DNA of 64,000 nucleotides from RBC038 sp041390625 (GCA_041390625.1 JAWKPM010000003.1:124001-188000); one strand, 5' to 3'. Numbered from the stretch's first letter, positions 23,234 to 33,031 are shown. The notes: generated from the letters alone by a model not told the origin. A program made the numbers and translations.

Positions 23234-24363
23234 CCGCCGGCCAGCGCCTCGAGCCAGCGCTGGAGGGTGGGGAGGAAGTCGGGGTGGAACGGGCGCCGCT
23301 GGAGGTAGCGGTTGATCGAGCTGTCCAGCGGCTCGTCCCACAGCAGGTGGTCGGCGTTCTCCAGCAGGTGGTATTCGGAGCCTGCGCGGCCCTCGATGGC
23401 GGCGGCCAACGCGGCGCCGTCCTTGTCCGGCAGCACCTGGAAGTCCTTGTCGCCCTGGAAGATGAGCGTCGGCACCTCGAGGCCCGCCAGGAGCTCGGCA
23501 GGGTCGTACGGGGCGAGCTCGCGCACGTAGGCGGCCTGGGCGTGCATGACGGCGCGCTCGTCCTCGGTGGCGGGGTAATCGTCGATGCGGTCCTCGATCA
23601 TCGCCTGCAGCACGGCGCGCTGTTGCATGGCGGCGAGGCGGCGCTGCTCCTCGGTGGCGGTGTCCGGCATCAGCGACAGCACCTGGTCGACGCTGACCTC
23701 GACGAGCGGACGCCCCGGCGAGGACATGAGCACGAGGCCTGCGGGCGGCTGCTCGCTCGCGAGGACGATGGCGGTGACGCCGCCCTCGCTGTGCCCCATG
23801 AGGACGACGCGTTCTGGATCGACCTCCGGGCGGTCAAGGAGCAGGTGGTACGCACCTCGGGCGTCGCCGAGCAGCGCCTCGTAGCCGAGCTGCGTGGGGT
23901 CGTCGGTGCCGATGGGGGTGCTGCCGGCGCCCCGGTCGTCGAAGGCGAGGAAAGCGTAGCCGGCCTCGACGATGGCCTGCGCGATCTCGTCGTAGCCGAA
24001 GGCGAACGGCGGCTGCGTGCCGTCGCGACGCTGCGAGCCCGAGCCGGAGATGAGCAGCACCGCGGGAAACGGGCCATCGCCCTCGGGCGTGACGAGCTCA
24101 CCGGTGATCTCGACGGGGAACGGCCCATCGCTCTCGAAGGTGACGATCTCGCCGCCGAGGAGCGGCGTCGCCGGCTCGAGCGTCGGTGTTGGGGGTGCCT
24201 CGGTGGCCGACGGCGAGGCCTCGGGCGAGCCGGCCTCGGTGGCGGTCGCGGTGGCGGTCGGTGGCGACGTCTCGTCCGAGGACCCATCGTCGGTGCAGGC
24301 TGCCCCGAGGCTCAGTACGAGCAGGCCGATGGCCACCGCGAACCAGTGCTGCAGACGTCGCAT
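23230..24363 (-). CDS. lipoprotein alpha/beta-hydrolase
   Basis: A 377-residue exported hydrolase. The signal peptide ends in the lipobox LGAAC (Cys23 from the ATG at 24363). A Thr/Ala/Pro/Ser linker (25-60) follows, then an alpha/beta-hydrolase domain: the nucleophile elbow GHSEGG (about residue 191), an oxyanion region LLISGSGSQRRDG, FDDRGAGST, a putative acid in FQGDKDFQV, and the catalytic His in NADHLLW. It looks like an esterase or acyl-peptidase-like enzyme anchored outside the membrane. The substrate is unknown. Confidence 0.85.
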   Translation of the reverse strand: MRRLQHWFAVAIGLLVLSLGAACTDDGSSDETSPPTATATATEAGSPEASPSATEAPPTPTLEPATPLLGGEIVTFESDGPFPVEITGELVTPEGDGPFPAVLLISGSGSQRRDGTQPPFAFGYDEIAQAIVEAGYAFLAFDDRGAGSTPIGTDDPTQLGYEALLGDARGAYHLLLDRPEVDPERVVLMGHSEGGVTAIVLASEQPPAGLVLMSSPGRPLVEVSVDQVLSLMPDTATEEQRRLAAMQQRAVLQAMIEDRIDDYPATEDERAVMHAQAAYVRELAPYDPAELLAGLEVPTLIFQGDKDFQVLPDKDGAALAAAIEGRAGSEYHLLENADHLLWDEPLDSSINRYLQRRPFHPDFLPTLQRWLEALAGG

Positions 24364-24451
24364 TGTGACCGCTCCCACGCACCTCGATCATAGGGTCGCA
24401 GCACCGAGCGGGGCCGCGCGGTAGGCTGCCATCGAATCGCGAGGAGTCGAC

Positions 24452-25141
24452 GTGACCGCTGAGCAGGCAGGGGACTCGGTCGTGGCGATCGTCCTCGCGG
24501 CGGGCACATCCTCGAGGATGAGCGGCGAGGACAAGCTCTGGACCGACCTCGGTGGTCGTCCCGCGATCGCGCGCTCGATCGAGGCGATGGCACGCGTCGA
24601 GGGCGTGACGGCCCTCGTGCTGGTCGCGCCGGCGGACCGGCATGCGGCGCTGGTGGCCCTCGTGCCGGCAGGTGTGGAGGCGCGGTGCGTCGAGGGCGGC
24701 GCGCGCCGACGGGACTCGGTGGCGGCAGGCCTCGAGGCCGCGCTCGACGCCGGTTGGGTGCTGGTGCACGACGGCGCACGGCCCCTCGCGACGACCGAAC
24801 TCGCCTCGAGGGTGCTGGGGGCGGCGCGGCAGCACGGCGCGGCGATCCCGGCCGTGCCGGTGGCGGACACGATCAAGCGGGCGGACGAGGCCGGACGTGT
24901 CGTCGAGACCGTGCCTCGGGCGGACCTGCGGGCGGCACAGACGCCGCAGGCCTTCGAGGCGCGACTGCTGCGCCACGCGCACGCCTCGAGCGTCGAGGAC
25001 GCCACAGACGACGCCGAACTGGTCGAACGTCTCGGCGCGCCGGTTTGGCTGGTCGAGGGCGATCCCGCGAACATCAAGATCACGCGGCCGACCGACCTCG
25101 TGGTGGCGCGAGCGCTGCTGGCTGCGAGGGAGGGCGCCTGA
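24452..25141 (+). CDS. ispD: 2-C-methyl-D-erythritol 4-phosphate cytidylyltransferase
   Basis: The third step of the MEP isoprenoid pathway: CTP plus MEP gives CDP-methylerythritol. It is 229 residues from a GTG preceded by GAGGAG. The nucleotide-binding motif VLAAGTSSRMSGEDK is at residues 14-28, followed by GGARRRDSV, VHDGARPL, AAQTPQAFEA and the terminal block NIKITRPTDLVVA. The stop overlaps the ispF start by one base (TGATG), so both are translated from one message. Confidence 0.95.
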   Translation: MTAEQAGDSVVAIVLAAGTSSRMSGEDKLWTDLGGRPAIARSIEAMARVEGVTALVLVAPADRHAALVALVPAGVEARCVEGGARRRDSVAAGLEAALDAGWVLVHDGARPLATTELASRVLGAARQHGAAIPAVPVADTIKRADEAGRVVETVPRADLRAAQTPQAFEARLLRHAHASSVEDATDDAELVERLGAPVWLVEGDPANIKITRPTDLVVARALLAAREGA

Positions 25142-25620
25142 TGCGGGTCGGCAATGGCTACGACATCCACCGCTTCCGCGAGGACGGCACGCTGCGCCTC
25201 GGCGGGATCGACGTCGAGGGCGCGCCCGCGCTGGCCGGTCATAGCGACGGCGACGCGCTCATCCACGCGATCATCGATGCGTTGCTGGGCGCGGCCGGCG
25301 AGGGGGACATCGGCCAGCACTTCCCGCCCGGCGAAGAGGCGACGGCCGGCATCGACAGCCGCGAGCTGCTGCGCCGGGTGGCGCGCCTCGTGAGCGCACG
25401 TGGCTATCGCGTCCACAACATCGATGCAGTCGTGGTGGCCGAGCGGCCGCGCCTCGGTCCCGCGATCGCGGCGATGAAGGAGTCGATCGCGCACACCCTC
25501 GGGATCGAGGGCGGAGCGGTGAACGTGAAGGCCACGACGAACGAGGGGCTGGACGCGATCGGCGAGGGCCGCGCCGTCGCGGCGTACGCGGTCGCCCTCC
25601 TCGAGGAGGAGGTACCATAG
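25141..25620 (+). CDS. ispF: 2-C-methyl-D-erythritol 2,4-cyclodiphosphate synthase
   Basis: Cyclises CDP-ME 2-phosphate to MEcPP, releasing CMP. The 159-residue length is standard. Metal ligands Asp8 and His10 (GYDIHRF) and His42 (DALIHAI) are present, and KATTNEGLDAIGEG is the nucleotide-binding C-terminal motif. It is immediately downstream of ispD and upstream of cysS, a common ispD-ispF-cysS order. Confidence 0.96.
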   Translation: MRVGNGYDIHRFREDGTLRLGGIDVEGAPALAGHSDGDALIHAIIDALLGAAGEGDIGQHFPPGEEATAGIDSRELLRRVARLVSARGYRVHNIDAVVVAERPRLGPAIAAMKESIAHTLGIEGGAVNVKATTNEGLDAIGEGRAVAAYAVALLEEEVP

Positions 25621-25704
25621 CCCTCGATGGGCCTCGATTCATCGAGAGGCGGCGGTCGGTGGCGCGAACCTCGCGCATGGCGCAGTGTCGATGTTGCTGT
25701 CGGA

Positions 25705-25734
25705 CGGGACGGCTCGATGTTCGAGCACGTCCCG
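25705..25734. other. long hairpin in the ispF-cysS intergenic region
   Basis: CGGGACGGCTCGA pairs with TCGAGCACGTCCCG around TGT: 13 base pairs with one bulged A. It lies about 85 bases after ispF and 145 before cysS. No T-tract follows. It could be a terminator for ispDF or part of a structured cysS leader. No other element was found in this 257-base gap. Confidence 0.45.
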
Positions 25735-25877
25735 CGCACGCGACGTCACATAAAACGCACGAGACGGGATGGACCCGTGACCTGGCCGACACGACGACTC
25801 GCGAGACTCCGCCGCTCGCGCACTAACAACGCCGCGCGACGCGGCCTCGAGGCGCCTCGAATGACCGGGGTGCGCTC

Positions 25878-27323
25878 GTGAGACTGACGAACACCCTCAC
25901 CGGACGCATCGACACCCTCGAGCCACTCGAGGCGGGGCGCATCGGCATCTACGTCTGCGGCGTGACGCCCTACGCGCCGAGCCACATCGGCCACGCGACC
26001 TCGTTGATCGTGTACGACGCGCTGGTGCGGTACCTGCGCTGGCCGGGCAACGCTGCGGGCGGCTACGAGGTCACGTTCGTCTCGAACTACACGGATGTGG
26101 ACGACCGCCTCATCGACCGCGGTCACGAGCTGAACCAGGACCCGCTCGACCTCGCGAACGAGAACATCGCGCGGTGGGAGCAGGAGCAGGAGGCGCTCGG
26201 CCTGCTGCCTCCGGACGTGCGACCTCGGGTGTCGACGGAGATCCCGGCGATCATCGCCCTCATCGAGCGCATCATCGAGGCGGGGCACGCGTACGTGACG
26301 CCCGCCGGCGACGTCTACTTCCGCGTCCGATCCAAGGCCGACTACGGCAAGCTCTCGCACCGCAACATCGACGAGCTTCGGTCGGGCACGCGCTTCGAGC
26401 CGGGCGAGGACAAGGAGTTCGCGCTGGACTTCGCGCTGTGGAAGGCGCAGAAGCCCGGCGAGCCGGCGTGGCCCTCGCCCTGGGGGGACGGGCGACCGGG
26501 CTGGCACATCGAGTGCTCGGCGATGGCGCAGCGGTACCTCGGGACGACCTTCGACATCCACGGCGGTGGATCTGATCTCGTGTTCCCGCATCACGAGAAC
26601 GAGGTGGCGCAGTCCGAGGCGGCGAACGGGCCCGGCACGTTCGCGCGGCTCTGGATGCACAACGGCATGGTGCTGCGCGACGGCGAGAAGATGTCGAAGT
26701 CGCTCGGCAACGTCATCGAGGTGCGCGAGGCGCTCGAGCGCTGGACGCCCGACGCGATCCGCGTCTTCATCCTGACGAGCGGCTACCGGCAGCCGAACAA
26801 CATCACCGACGACGCGATGGAGGCCGCACAGCGTGCCGTCGACCGCCTCGCGAACGCCCTCGAGGCAGCGAGTTCGGCATCGAAGGGGGCGCCGGCCGTC
26901 GACGCCTCGGCGGAGCGCGCGCGCTTCGTGGAGGCGATGGAGGACGATCTCAACACGGCGCAGGCGATGGCGGCGATGTTCGACCTCGCGCGGGCGATCA
27001 ACCGCGGTCGCGACGAGGGGCACGACATCGGCGACGCGCAGCACGTGCTGTACGAGCTGGCGTGGGTCCTCGGCCTGCGCCTGGAGCGGGAGACGCCGGC
27101 CGACGCCGTGGATGCCGAGGCGCTTGGCGGCGTTGCGGCCCAGTTCGGCGTCGAGGCGGGGGGTGAGGTGGCCGTCGTGGTGGAAGCGCTGCTCGCGCGG
27201 CGCGCCGACGCACGGCAGGCGAAGGACTTCGCCACCTCGGACGCGGTGCGCGACGCGCTCCTCGGTATTGGCATCGAAGTGAAGGACACGCCCGAGGGCG
27301 CGACCTGGAACGTGAAGGCATGA
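25878..27323 (+). CDS. cysS: cysteinyl-tRNA synthetase
   Basis: A class I synthetase of 481 residues from a GTG start. The zinc-binding and HIGH regions read IYVCGVTPYAPSHIGHA (residues 24-40), with later zinc ligands in WHIECSAMA and PHHENE. The KMSKS loop is at about residue 272. The C-terminal region is shortened relative to some family members but complete. The stop overlaps the next gene (ATGA at 27320). Confidence 0.96.
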   Translation: MRLTNTLTGRIDTLEPLEAGRIGIYVCGVTPYAPSHIGHATSLIVYDALVRYLRWPGNAAGGYEVTFVSNYTDVDDRLIDRGHELNQDPLDLANENIARWEQEQEALGLLPPDVRPRVSTEIPAIIALIERIIEAGHAYVTPAGDVYFRVRSKADYGKLSHRNIDELRSGTRFEPGEDKEFALDFALWKAQKPGEPAWPSPWGDGRPGWHIECSAMAQRYLGTTFDIHGGGSDLVFPHHENEVAQSEAANGPGTFARLWMHNGMVLRDGEKMSKSLGNVIEVREALERWTPDAIRVFILTSGYRQPNNITDDAMEAAQRAVDRLANALEAASSASKGAPAVDASAERARFVEAMEDDLNTAQAMAAMFDLARAINRGRDEGHDIGDAQHVLYELAWVLGLRLERETPADAVDAEALGGVAAQFGVEAGGEVAVVVEALLARRADARQAKDFATSDAVRDALLGIGIEVKDTPEGATWNVKA

Positions 27324-28237
27324 CGATGACGCTGGCACCTCGACGGTTCGCGATCCTGTTGGCGGCGGTCGCGATCTCGATCGTCGCGTTCGCCTGCAGC
27401 TCTTCCGATGACGAGACGGCGACACCCACGACGGAGCCGACGGCCTCAGCGACGGCGAGCGAGACCGCCTCGGCGACGGCGACGACCACCGAGTCCGCTT
27501 CGCCCACCGCCACCGCAGGCACGGGTGACGGGGAGCCGTTGCAGGTCGTCGAAACGACCGTGGCGCCCGGCCTCGACGCGACGTTCGAGGAGTGGGTCAC
27601 GGCCGACGGGCCGGCGAACGACACGATCCCGGACCAGTGGGACGAGCGCGCGGTCGTCGAGGGGTATCTCGACTATTTCCTCGTGCCGTGCGCGGGGGTC
27701 GAAAGCGTAGCGGTGACCGACGGCCAGGCTTCGTTCCCGGCAGACGAAGGCACGCGTGCCTGCTTCGACGACGCGGTCGCGGGCGAGTCGCCCGAGGCGA
27801 TCGCGTTCCTCCACCAGTACGGGCAGTTCCTCGCGAGCTTCGAGGAGCAGGGGACCGTCGACGTCGGCTCGATCGGCGCGGCGTGGGTGAACATGGGCCG
27901 CGGCGAGCCGGTGATCCTCAACGGCGAGGTGCCGATGCTGCCGGTGACGTGGCTACTGTTCGGCGGGGACGCGTCGCCGGTCGATGGGTGGCTCGCGGAG
28001 CCCGCGTACGCCGAGGCGATCGCCGGCCACGACCCGATCGCGTGGGCGGAGTACACGACGATCACGCCCGCGGCGGCCCCGATGGAGGGCGGCCAGGCCT
28101 TCCACCTCTCGATCCCCGTGCAGGACTGCCGCGCCTGCGAGGTCCTCGCGACGATTGAGGTCGAGTACCGCTTCGACGACGCCGGCGCGCTGTACGAGTA
28201 CGCGCTGCTGCCGCCGGGACCGGGCACGTCCTCGTGA
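27320..28237 (+). CDS. secreted lipoprotein, unknown function
   Basis: A 305-residue predicted lipoprotein whose ATG overlaps the cysS stop by 4 bp. The signal peptide (RRFAILLAAVAISIVAFACSS) ends at a lipobox cysteine near residue 26. A Thr/Ala/Ser/Glu-rich linker runs to about residue 68. The mature domain contains two cysteine pairs (VPCAGV...TRACFDD and QDCRACE), suggesting disulfides or a metal site. I recognise no catalytic motif. Confidence 0.75.
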   Translation: MTMTLAPRRFAILLAAVAISIVAFACSSSDDETATPTTEPTASATASETASATATTTESASPTATAGTGDGEPLQVVETTVAPGLDATFEEWVTADGPANDTIPDQWDERAVVEGYLDYFLVPCAGVESVAVTDGQASFPADEGTRACFDDAVAGESPEAIAFLHQYGQFLASFEEQGTVDVGSIGAAWVNMGRGEPVILNGEVPMLPVTWLLFGGDASPVDGWLAEPAYAEAIAGHDPIAWAEYTTITPAAAPMEGGQAFHLSIPVQDCRACEVLATIEVEYRFDDAGALYEYALLPPGPGTSS

Positions 28238-28461
28238 CCTCGCCGGAGCGGGCGCAGGCGATCGCGGCTGCGAAGATCGCGGCTCGCTTCGATGTGGCGT
28301 GCGGCGGCATCGACCTGGATGCGACGCTCGAAGCGCTGCGGGCGCGTGTCGAAGCGGCACGCGAGAGCGCGGAGCCGCGCGAGCATGCGACGGCCGATGG
28401 CATCGAGCGGGCGCTCGCCGAGGCGGGACTGCGGTTGCAGGGCTCGGGCCTCGAGGGCTGA
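28234..28461 (+). CDS. small helical protein, unknown function
   Basis: 75 residues, nearly all predicted alpha-helix, Ala/Glu/Arg-rich, with a single cysteine (DVACGG). The GTG start overlaps the lipoprotein stop by 4 bases, and the acetyltransferase gene starts one base after its stop. This packing supports it being a real coding unit. No family recognised. Confidence 0.6.
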   Translation: MTSPERAQAIAAAKIAARFDVACGGIDLDATLEALRARVEAARESAEPREHATADGIERALAEAGLRLQGSGLEG

Positions 28462-28462
28462 C

Positions 28463-28903
28463 GTGGTGCGCGAGATCGTGCGCCTCGGTCCGGGCGACGA
28501 CGCGCGGGTGCTGGCGGCGGCAGCGCTCTTCGACGAGACGCCGCTCGAGGACGCGACCGCGAAGTTCCTCGATGAGCCGGGGCACCATCTGTTCGTTGCC
28601 TACGAGGACGGGGTGCCGGCCGGCTTCGTGAGCGGGGTCGAGATGACGCACTCCGACAAGGGGACCGAGATGTTCCTCTACGAGCTCGGCGTCGACGAAG
28701 CGTACCGGCGTCGGGGCATCGGTCGCGGCCTCGTCGAGGCGCTGGCGGGCCTGGCGCGGGAACGTGGCTGCACTGGCATGTGGGTGCTCACGGACGCCGA
28801 CAACGAGGCGGCGCTGGCGACCTATCGGGCGGCGGGGAGCGGTGCGCCCTCGGAGCAGGTCATGCTCGAGTGGGACCTCGAAGGCGCTGCGTCCTCGACG
28901 TAA
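28463..28903 (+). CDS. GNAT acetyltransferase (AAC(3)-I-like)
   Basis: 146 residues from a GTG. The acetyl-CoA-binding motif A is clear (LYELGVDEAYRRRGIGRGLV, about residues 72-91), with motif B in MWVLTDADNEAALATYRAAG. The overall pattern (ALFDETP...FLDEPGHHLFVAYEDGVPAGFVSG) resembles the aminoglycoside 3-N-acetyltransferase type I group, but chromosomal members often have other substrates. No resistance function should be assumed. Confidence 0.78.
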   Translation: MVREIVRLGPGDDARVLAAAALFDETPLEDATAKFLDEPGHHLFVAYEDGVPAGFVSGVEMTHSDKGTEMFLYELGVDEAYRRRGIGRGLVEALAGLARERGCTGMWVLTDADNEAALATYRAAGSGAPSEQVMLEWDLEGAASST

Positions 28904-28922
28904 CGCTCGCGGGCGATTCGCG

Positions 28923-28952
28923 TTGACCCCCGAGAGCGGGCGTATCTATACT
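28923..28952 (+). promoter_or_regulatory. promoter of the tRNA-tuf operon
   Basis: TTGACC (28923-28928), an 18-base spacer and TATACT (28947-28952) form the best sigma-70-type promoter in the window. It lies about 75 bases before tRNA-Thr(TGT) and probably drives the tRNA-tuf-rpmG-secE-nusG transcript. Confidence 0.8.
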
Positions 28953-29034
28953 CATGGTGTCGCCATCCCGATTGACATCGGGGGGCGTGTTTTGTTGTCC
29001 GGGCATGCCGCTCGAGGCATTTGCCGGGGGCCGG

Positions 29035-29110
29035 GCCCGAGTGGCGCAATGGCAGCGCAACCGATTTGTAATCGGTAGGTTAGCGGGTTCGAATCCCCTC
29101 TCGGGCTCCA
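29035..29110 (+). tRNA. tRNA-Thr (anticodon TGT)
   Basis: GCCCGAG pairs with CTCGGGC. The D arm is GCGC...GCGC, the anticodon stem ACCGA/TCGGT encloses TTTGTAA, and the T arm GCGGG/CCCCT encloses TTCGAAT. The discriminator is T and CCA is encoded. It reads ACA and is the first member of the tRNA cluster before tuf. Confidence 0.95.
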
Positions 29111-29114
29111 ACCT

Positions 29115-29200
29115 GCAGGGGTGGGAGAGTGGCTAATTCCAGCGGACTGTAAATCCGCCGCCTTACGGCTACGCAGGTTCGAATCCTGCCCCCTGCACCA
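29115..29200 (+). tRNA. tRNA-Tyr (anticodon GTA)
   Basis: A class II tRNA of 86 bases with a long variable arm. GCAGGGG pairs with CCCCTGC, the anticodon loop is CTGTAAA, the T loop is TTCGAAT, discriminator A, and CCA is encoded. It begins 4 bases after the preceding tRNA, so both are processed from one transcript. Confidence 0.95.
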
Positions 29201-29219
29201 CCGGACATGACCACCCAGC

Positions 29220-29295
29220 GCCCTCATAGCTCAGTCGGCAGAGCGCGTTCTTGGTAAGAACGAGGTCAGCAGTTCGAATCTGCTTGAGGGCTCCA
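29220..29295 (+). tRNA. tRNA-Thr (anticodon GGT)
   Basis: GCCCTCA pairs with TGAGGGC, the D arm is GCTC...GAGC, the anticodon stem CGTTC/GAACG encloses TTGGTAA, and the T arm GCAGT/CTGC encloses TTCGAAT. Discriminator T and encoded CCA. It reads ACC and ACT. It directly precedes tuf. A tRNA-Gly, often placed between Tyr and Thr in this arrangement, is missing. Confidence 0.95.
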
Positions 29296-29411
29296 GACTT
29301 TGACGACGTGCCGCTCGCGGCTCGTGGTACACATCAGTGAGTAGAGATCAGCGAGAAGCCTCGAACGAGGACAGCCAGCCGGTCGGAACGACGCGGGCGT
29401 AGGAGAGACAG

Positions 29412-30611
<1,200 letters not shown>

Positions 30612-30666
30612 CACTACCAGTCAGGGAGTACCCTGACAGAGACCGACCGGGCGAGGGGAACACACG

Positions 30667-30828
30667 ATGGCGAAGGGTGACCGCGAGCACATCACGCTCG
30701 CCTGCACGGTCTGTCGGAGCCGGACGTACCACACGAAGAAGAACCGGCGCACGACGACCGATCGGCTCGAGCTGAACAAGTACTGCCCACGGTGCCGGGT
30801 GCATCAACCCCACCGCGAGGCACGCTAA
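30667..30828 (+). CDS. rpmG: 50S ribosomal protein L33
   Basis: 53 residues starting MAKGDREHITLACTVCRSR and ending VHQPHREAR. Two CxxC pairs (CTVC and CPRC) mark the zinc-binding form. YHTKKNRRTT is the L33 core. It sits between tuf and secE, its common place in Chloroflexota, Thermus and Firmicutes. Confidence 0.95.
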   Translation: MAKGDREHITLACTVCRSRTYHTKKNRRTTTDRLELNKYCPRCRVHQPHREAR

Positions 30829-30849
30829 CCGCCAGGGCTGGAGACCACT

Positions 30850-31161
30850 ATGGGCCGCGCGGCTCGACGAGCACAGGAGCGGGCGGACCGCCGTCAGCGC
30901 ACGCAGCAGCGGCAGGCTCCGACGCGCGCCTCGATGTCGGCGCCGCCGGCCGTCGAGGACGTGCGGCAGCGCGGTTCGTTCTTCAAGCCGCGCTGGGCGC
31001 TGGACGTCATCAGCGAGCTGAAGAAGGTGACGTGGCCGTCGCGGCAGGAAGTCTGGCACCTGACGGCTGTCGTGGTGGTCGTCTCGCTGCTCATCGGCGC
31101 GCTGCTCGGCGTGGCGGACCTCGGCTTCAGCTGGTTCGTCGAACAGACGATCCTGCGCTAG
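30850..31161 (+). CDS. secE: preprotein translocase subunit SecE
   Basis: A 103-residue single-span SecE. The basic N-terminal half is followed by the amphipathic helix motif ISELKKVTWPSRQEVWHLT, the family signature. One transmembrane helix (about residues 71-93) follows. SecE clamps SecY in the translocon. Its order before nusG is universal. Confidence 0.95.
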   Translation: MGRAARRAQERADRRQRTQQRQAPTRASMSAPPAVEDVRQRGSFFKPRWALDVISELKKVTWPSRQEVWHLTAVVVVVSLLIGALLGVADLGFSWFVEQTILR

Positions 31162-31186
31162 CACGAGCCAGAACGAGGAGACCGCG

Positions 31187-31825
31187 CTGACGAATCCGCT
31201 TTCCGACGAGCCGAACACGGGCACCCTCGAGGCCGAGCTCGACAGCGACGGCGCGTCCGACGCACCGGCCGGCGAGCCGGAGCCGGACGACGGCCGCGCC
31301 TGGTACATCGTGCAGACGTACTCGGGCTACGAGAACAAGGTGAAGACGAACCTCGACCAGCGTGTGCGCTCGATGGACGTGCAGAACCGCATCTTCGACG
31401 TCGTCATCCCGACCGAGGACGAGATCGAGATTCGTGACGGCCAGCGCAAGACGGTGTCTCGAAAGCTCTTCCCGGGCTACGTCTTCGTGCACATGGTGAT
31501 GGACGACGACACCTGGTACGTCGTGCGGAACACGCCGGGGGTCACCGGCTTCGCCGGCGCGCAGACGGACGACCGCTCGCGGCCGACGCCGCTCGCAGAC
31601 GCCGAGGCGAACCGCATCTTCCGCCAGATGGAGGTCGCGCAGCCTCGGATCAACGTGGGCTTCACGGTGGGCGAGCAGGTGCGCGTGACGGACGGCGTCT
31701 TCGCCGACTTCGTGGGCACGGTGGACGAGATCAACCTCGACAAGGGCAAGGTCCGCGTGATGGTGACGATGTTCGGCCGGGAGACGCCGGTCGAGCTGGA
31801 CTTCCTGCAGGTCGAGAAGCAGTAG
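31187..31825 (+). CDS. nusG: transcription antitermination factor NusG, CTG start
   Basis: NusG couples RNA polymerase to Rho or the ribosome. The frame contains no ATG, GTG or TTG between the secE end and the essential first strand RAWYIVQTYSGYENKVK. The GTG at 31310 would delete that strand. A CTG at 31187, six bases after GAGGAG, gives 212 residues with an acidic Glu/Asp/Pro-rich extension of about 40 residues. The NGN domain (FPGYVFVHM; NTPGVTGF) and the KOW motif (VTDGVFADFVGTVDEI) are complete. I infer CTG initiation; initiation within secE is the less likely alternative. Confidence 0.9.
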   Translation: MTNPLSDEPNTGTLEAELDSDGASDAPAGEPEPDDGRAWYIVQTYSGYENKVKTNLDQRVRSMDVQNRIFDVVIPTEDEIEIRDGQRKTVSRKLFPGYVFVHMVMDDDTWYVVRNTPGVTGFAGAQTDDRSRPTPLADAEANRIFRQMEVAQPRINVGFTVGEQVRVTDGVFADFVGTVDEINLDKGKVRVMVTMFGRETPVELDFLQVEKQ

Positions 31826-31889
31826 CGCCTACACCGAACTGAGCGTATGAAAGAGCGCCGTCACCGTGACGGCGTGAGGATGGCGAGCG

Positions 31890-32312
31890 ATGTCGAAGAA
31901 AGTCCGCGCAGTGCTGACACTGCAGATCCCCGCCGGCCAGGCGAACCCGGCGCCGCCCGTCGGCACGGCGCTCGGCCCGCACGGGATCAACATCATGGAC
32001 TTCGTGAAGTCCTACAACGAGCGCACCGCGGGGCAAGCCGGCCAGATCATCCCGGCGCAGATCACGGTGTTCGAAGACCGCTCGTTCAGCTTCGTGCTGA
32101 AGACGCCGCCGGCCTCGGACCTGCTGCGCAAGGCGGCGGGCGTGCCGAAGGGCTCGAACAGCCAGCTCACCAACAAGGTCGGCACGGTCACCTCGGCTCA
32201 GATCCGCCAGATCGCCGAGACCAAGCTGCCCGACCTGAACACCAACGACATCGAGCAGGCGATGAGGTCGATCGAAGGCACCGCCCGATCGATGGGGATC
32301 GAGGTCAAGTAG
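31890..32312 (+). CDS. rplK: 50S ribosomal protein L11
   Basis: 140 residues. The family signature AGQANPAPPVGTALGPHGIN and the C-terminal RNA-binding domain (GTVTSAQIRQIAETKLPDLN) are clear. Part of the L7/L12 stalk base and the site of stringent-response and thiopeptide action. rplA starts two bases after the stop. Confidence 0.97.
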   Translation: MSKKVRAVLTLQIPAGQANPAPPVGTALGPHGINIMDFVKSYNERTAGQAGQIIPAQITVFEDRSFSFVLKTPPASDLLRKAAGVPKGSNSQLTNKVGTVTSAQIRQIAETKLPDLNTNDIEQAMRSIEGTARSMGIEVK

Positions 32313-32314
32313 CC

Positions 32315-33031
32315 ATGCCCAAGCTTTCGAAGCGCACGGCCGCCGTCCGCGAGAAGGTCGATCCGGATCGCATCTACGACGTGGACAGCGCGATCGCCGT
32401 CGTGAAGGACACCGCCACCGCGAAGTTCGACGAGACGGTCGAGCTTCACCTGAAGATGGGACTGGACGGGCGCCACGCCGACCAGCAGATCCGCGGCTCC
32501 GTCGTGATGCCGAACGGCCTCGGTCGGACGATGCGCGTCGCGGTCTTCGCCGAGGGCGAAGCGGCCTCGATGGCCAACGCCGCCGGCGCGGACGTCGTCG
32601 GCAGCGACGACCTCATGGCGCGCATGGAGGGCGGCGAGCTCGACTTCGACATCGTGCTGGCGCAGCGCGAGCTCATGGGCAAGGTCGGCCGCCTCGGTCG
32701 TGTGCTCGGCCCGCGCGGCCTGATGCCGAACCCGCGCTCCGGCACCGTGGTGGACGCGAACCAGGTGGAGCGCGCCGTGCGCGAGGCGAAGTCGGGCCGC
32801 GTCGAGTTCCGCCTCGACCGTACGAACCTCGTGCACTGCGCCATCGGCAAGGTGTCGTTCGACGAGAAGCAGCTGTCGGAGAACCTGGCGGCGCTGATCG
32901 GCGAGATCGTGAAGGCGAAGCCGAGCGGCTCGAAGGGGCAGTACGTGCGGAGCGCGTCGCTGGCCTCGACGATGGGCCCGGGCGTCGCGATCGACGTCTC
33001 GACGCTCGTCGCGCTTGCGTCGGAGGCGTAG
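32315..33031 (+). CDS. rplA: 50S ribosomal protein L1
   Basis: 238 residues starting MPKLSKRTAAVREKVD. LGPRGLMPNPRSGTVV is the L1 signature. It forms the mobile L1 stalk and in many bacteria represses its own operon by binding the mRNA leader. The 3' end carries a promoter candidate for the rplJL unit. Confidence 0.97.
   Translation: MPKLSKRTAAVREKVDPDRIYDVDSAIAVVKDTATAKFDETVELHLKMGLDGRHADQQIRGSVVMPNGLGRTMRVAVFAEGEAASMANAAGADVVGSDDLMARMEGGELDFDIVLAQRELMGKVGRLGRVLGPRGLMPNPRSGTVVDANQVERAVREAKSGRVEFRLDRTNLVHCAIGKVSFDEKQLSENLAALIGEIVKAKPSGSKGQYVRSASLASTMGPGVAIDVSTLVALASEA

Noticed and set aside
25621..25877. T-box or cysteine-responsive leader before cysS
   Set aside because: No TGGNACCGCG core, no antiterminator pair and no TGC specifier loop could be placed.
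28463..28903. Aminoglycoside resistance gene
   Set aside because: Only fold-level similarity to the AAC(3)-I group; setting is a housekeeping operon with no mobile context.
29296..29411. Second tuf promoter (TTGACG and TACACA)
   Set aside because: Spacer would be about 22 bases; kept only as a remark in the tuf entry.
31310..31825. GTG at 31310 as nusG start
   Set aside because: It would remove WYI of the first NGN strand, present in all NusG proteins.
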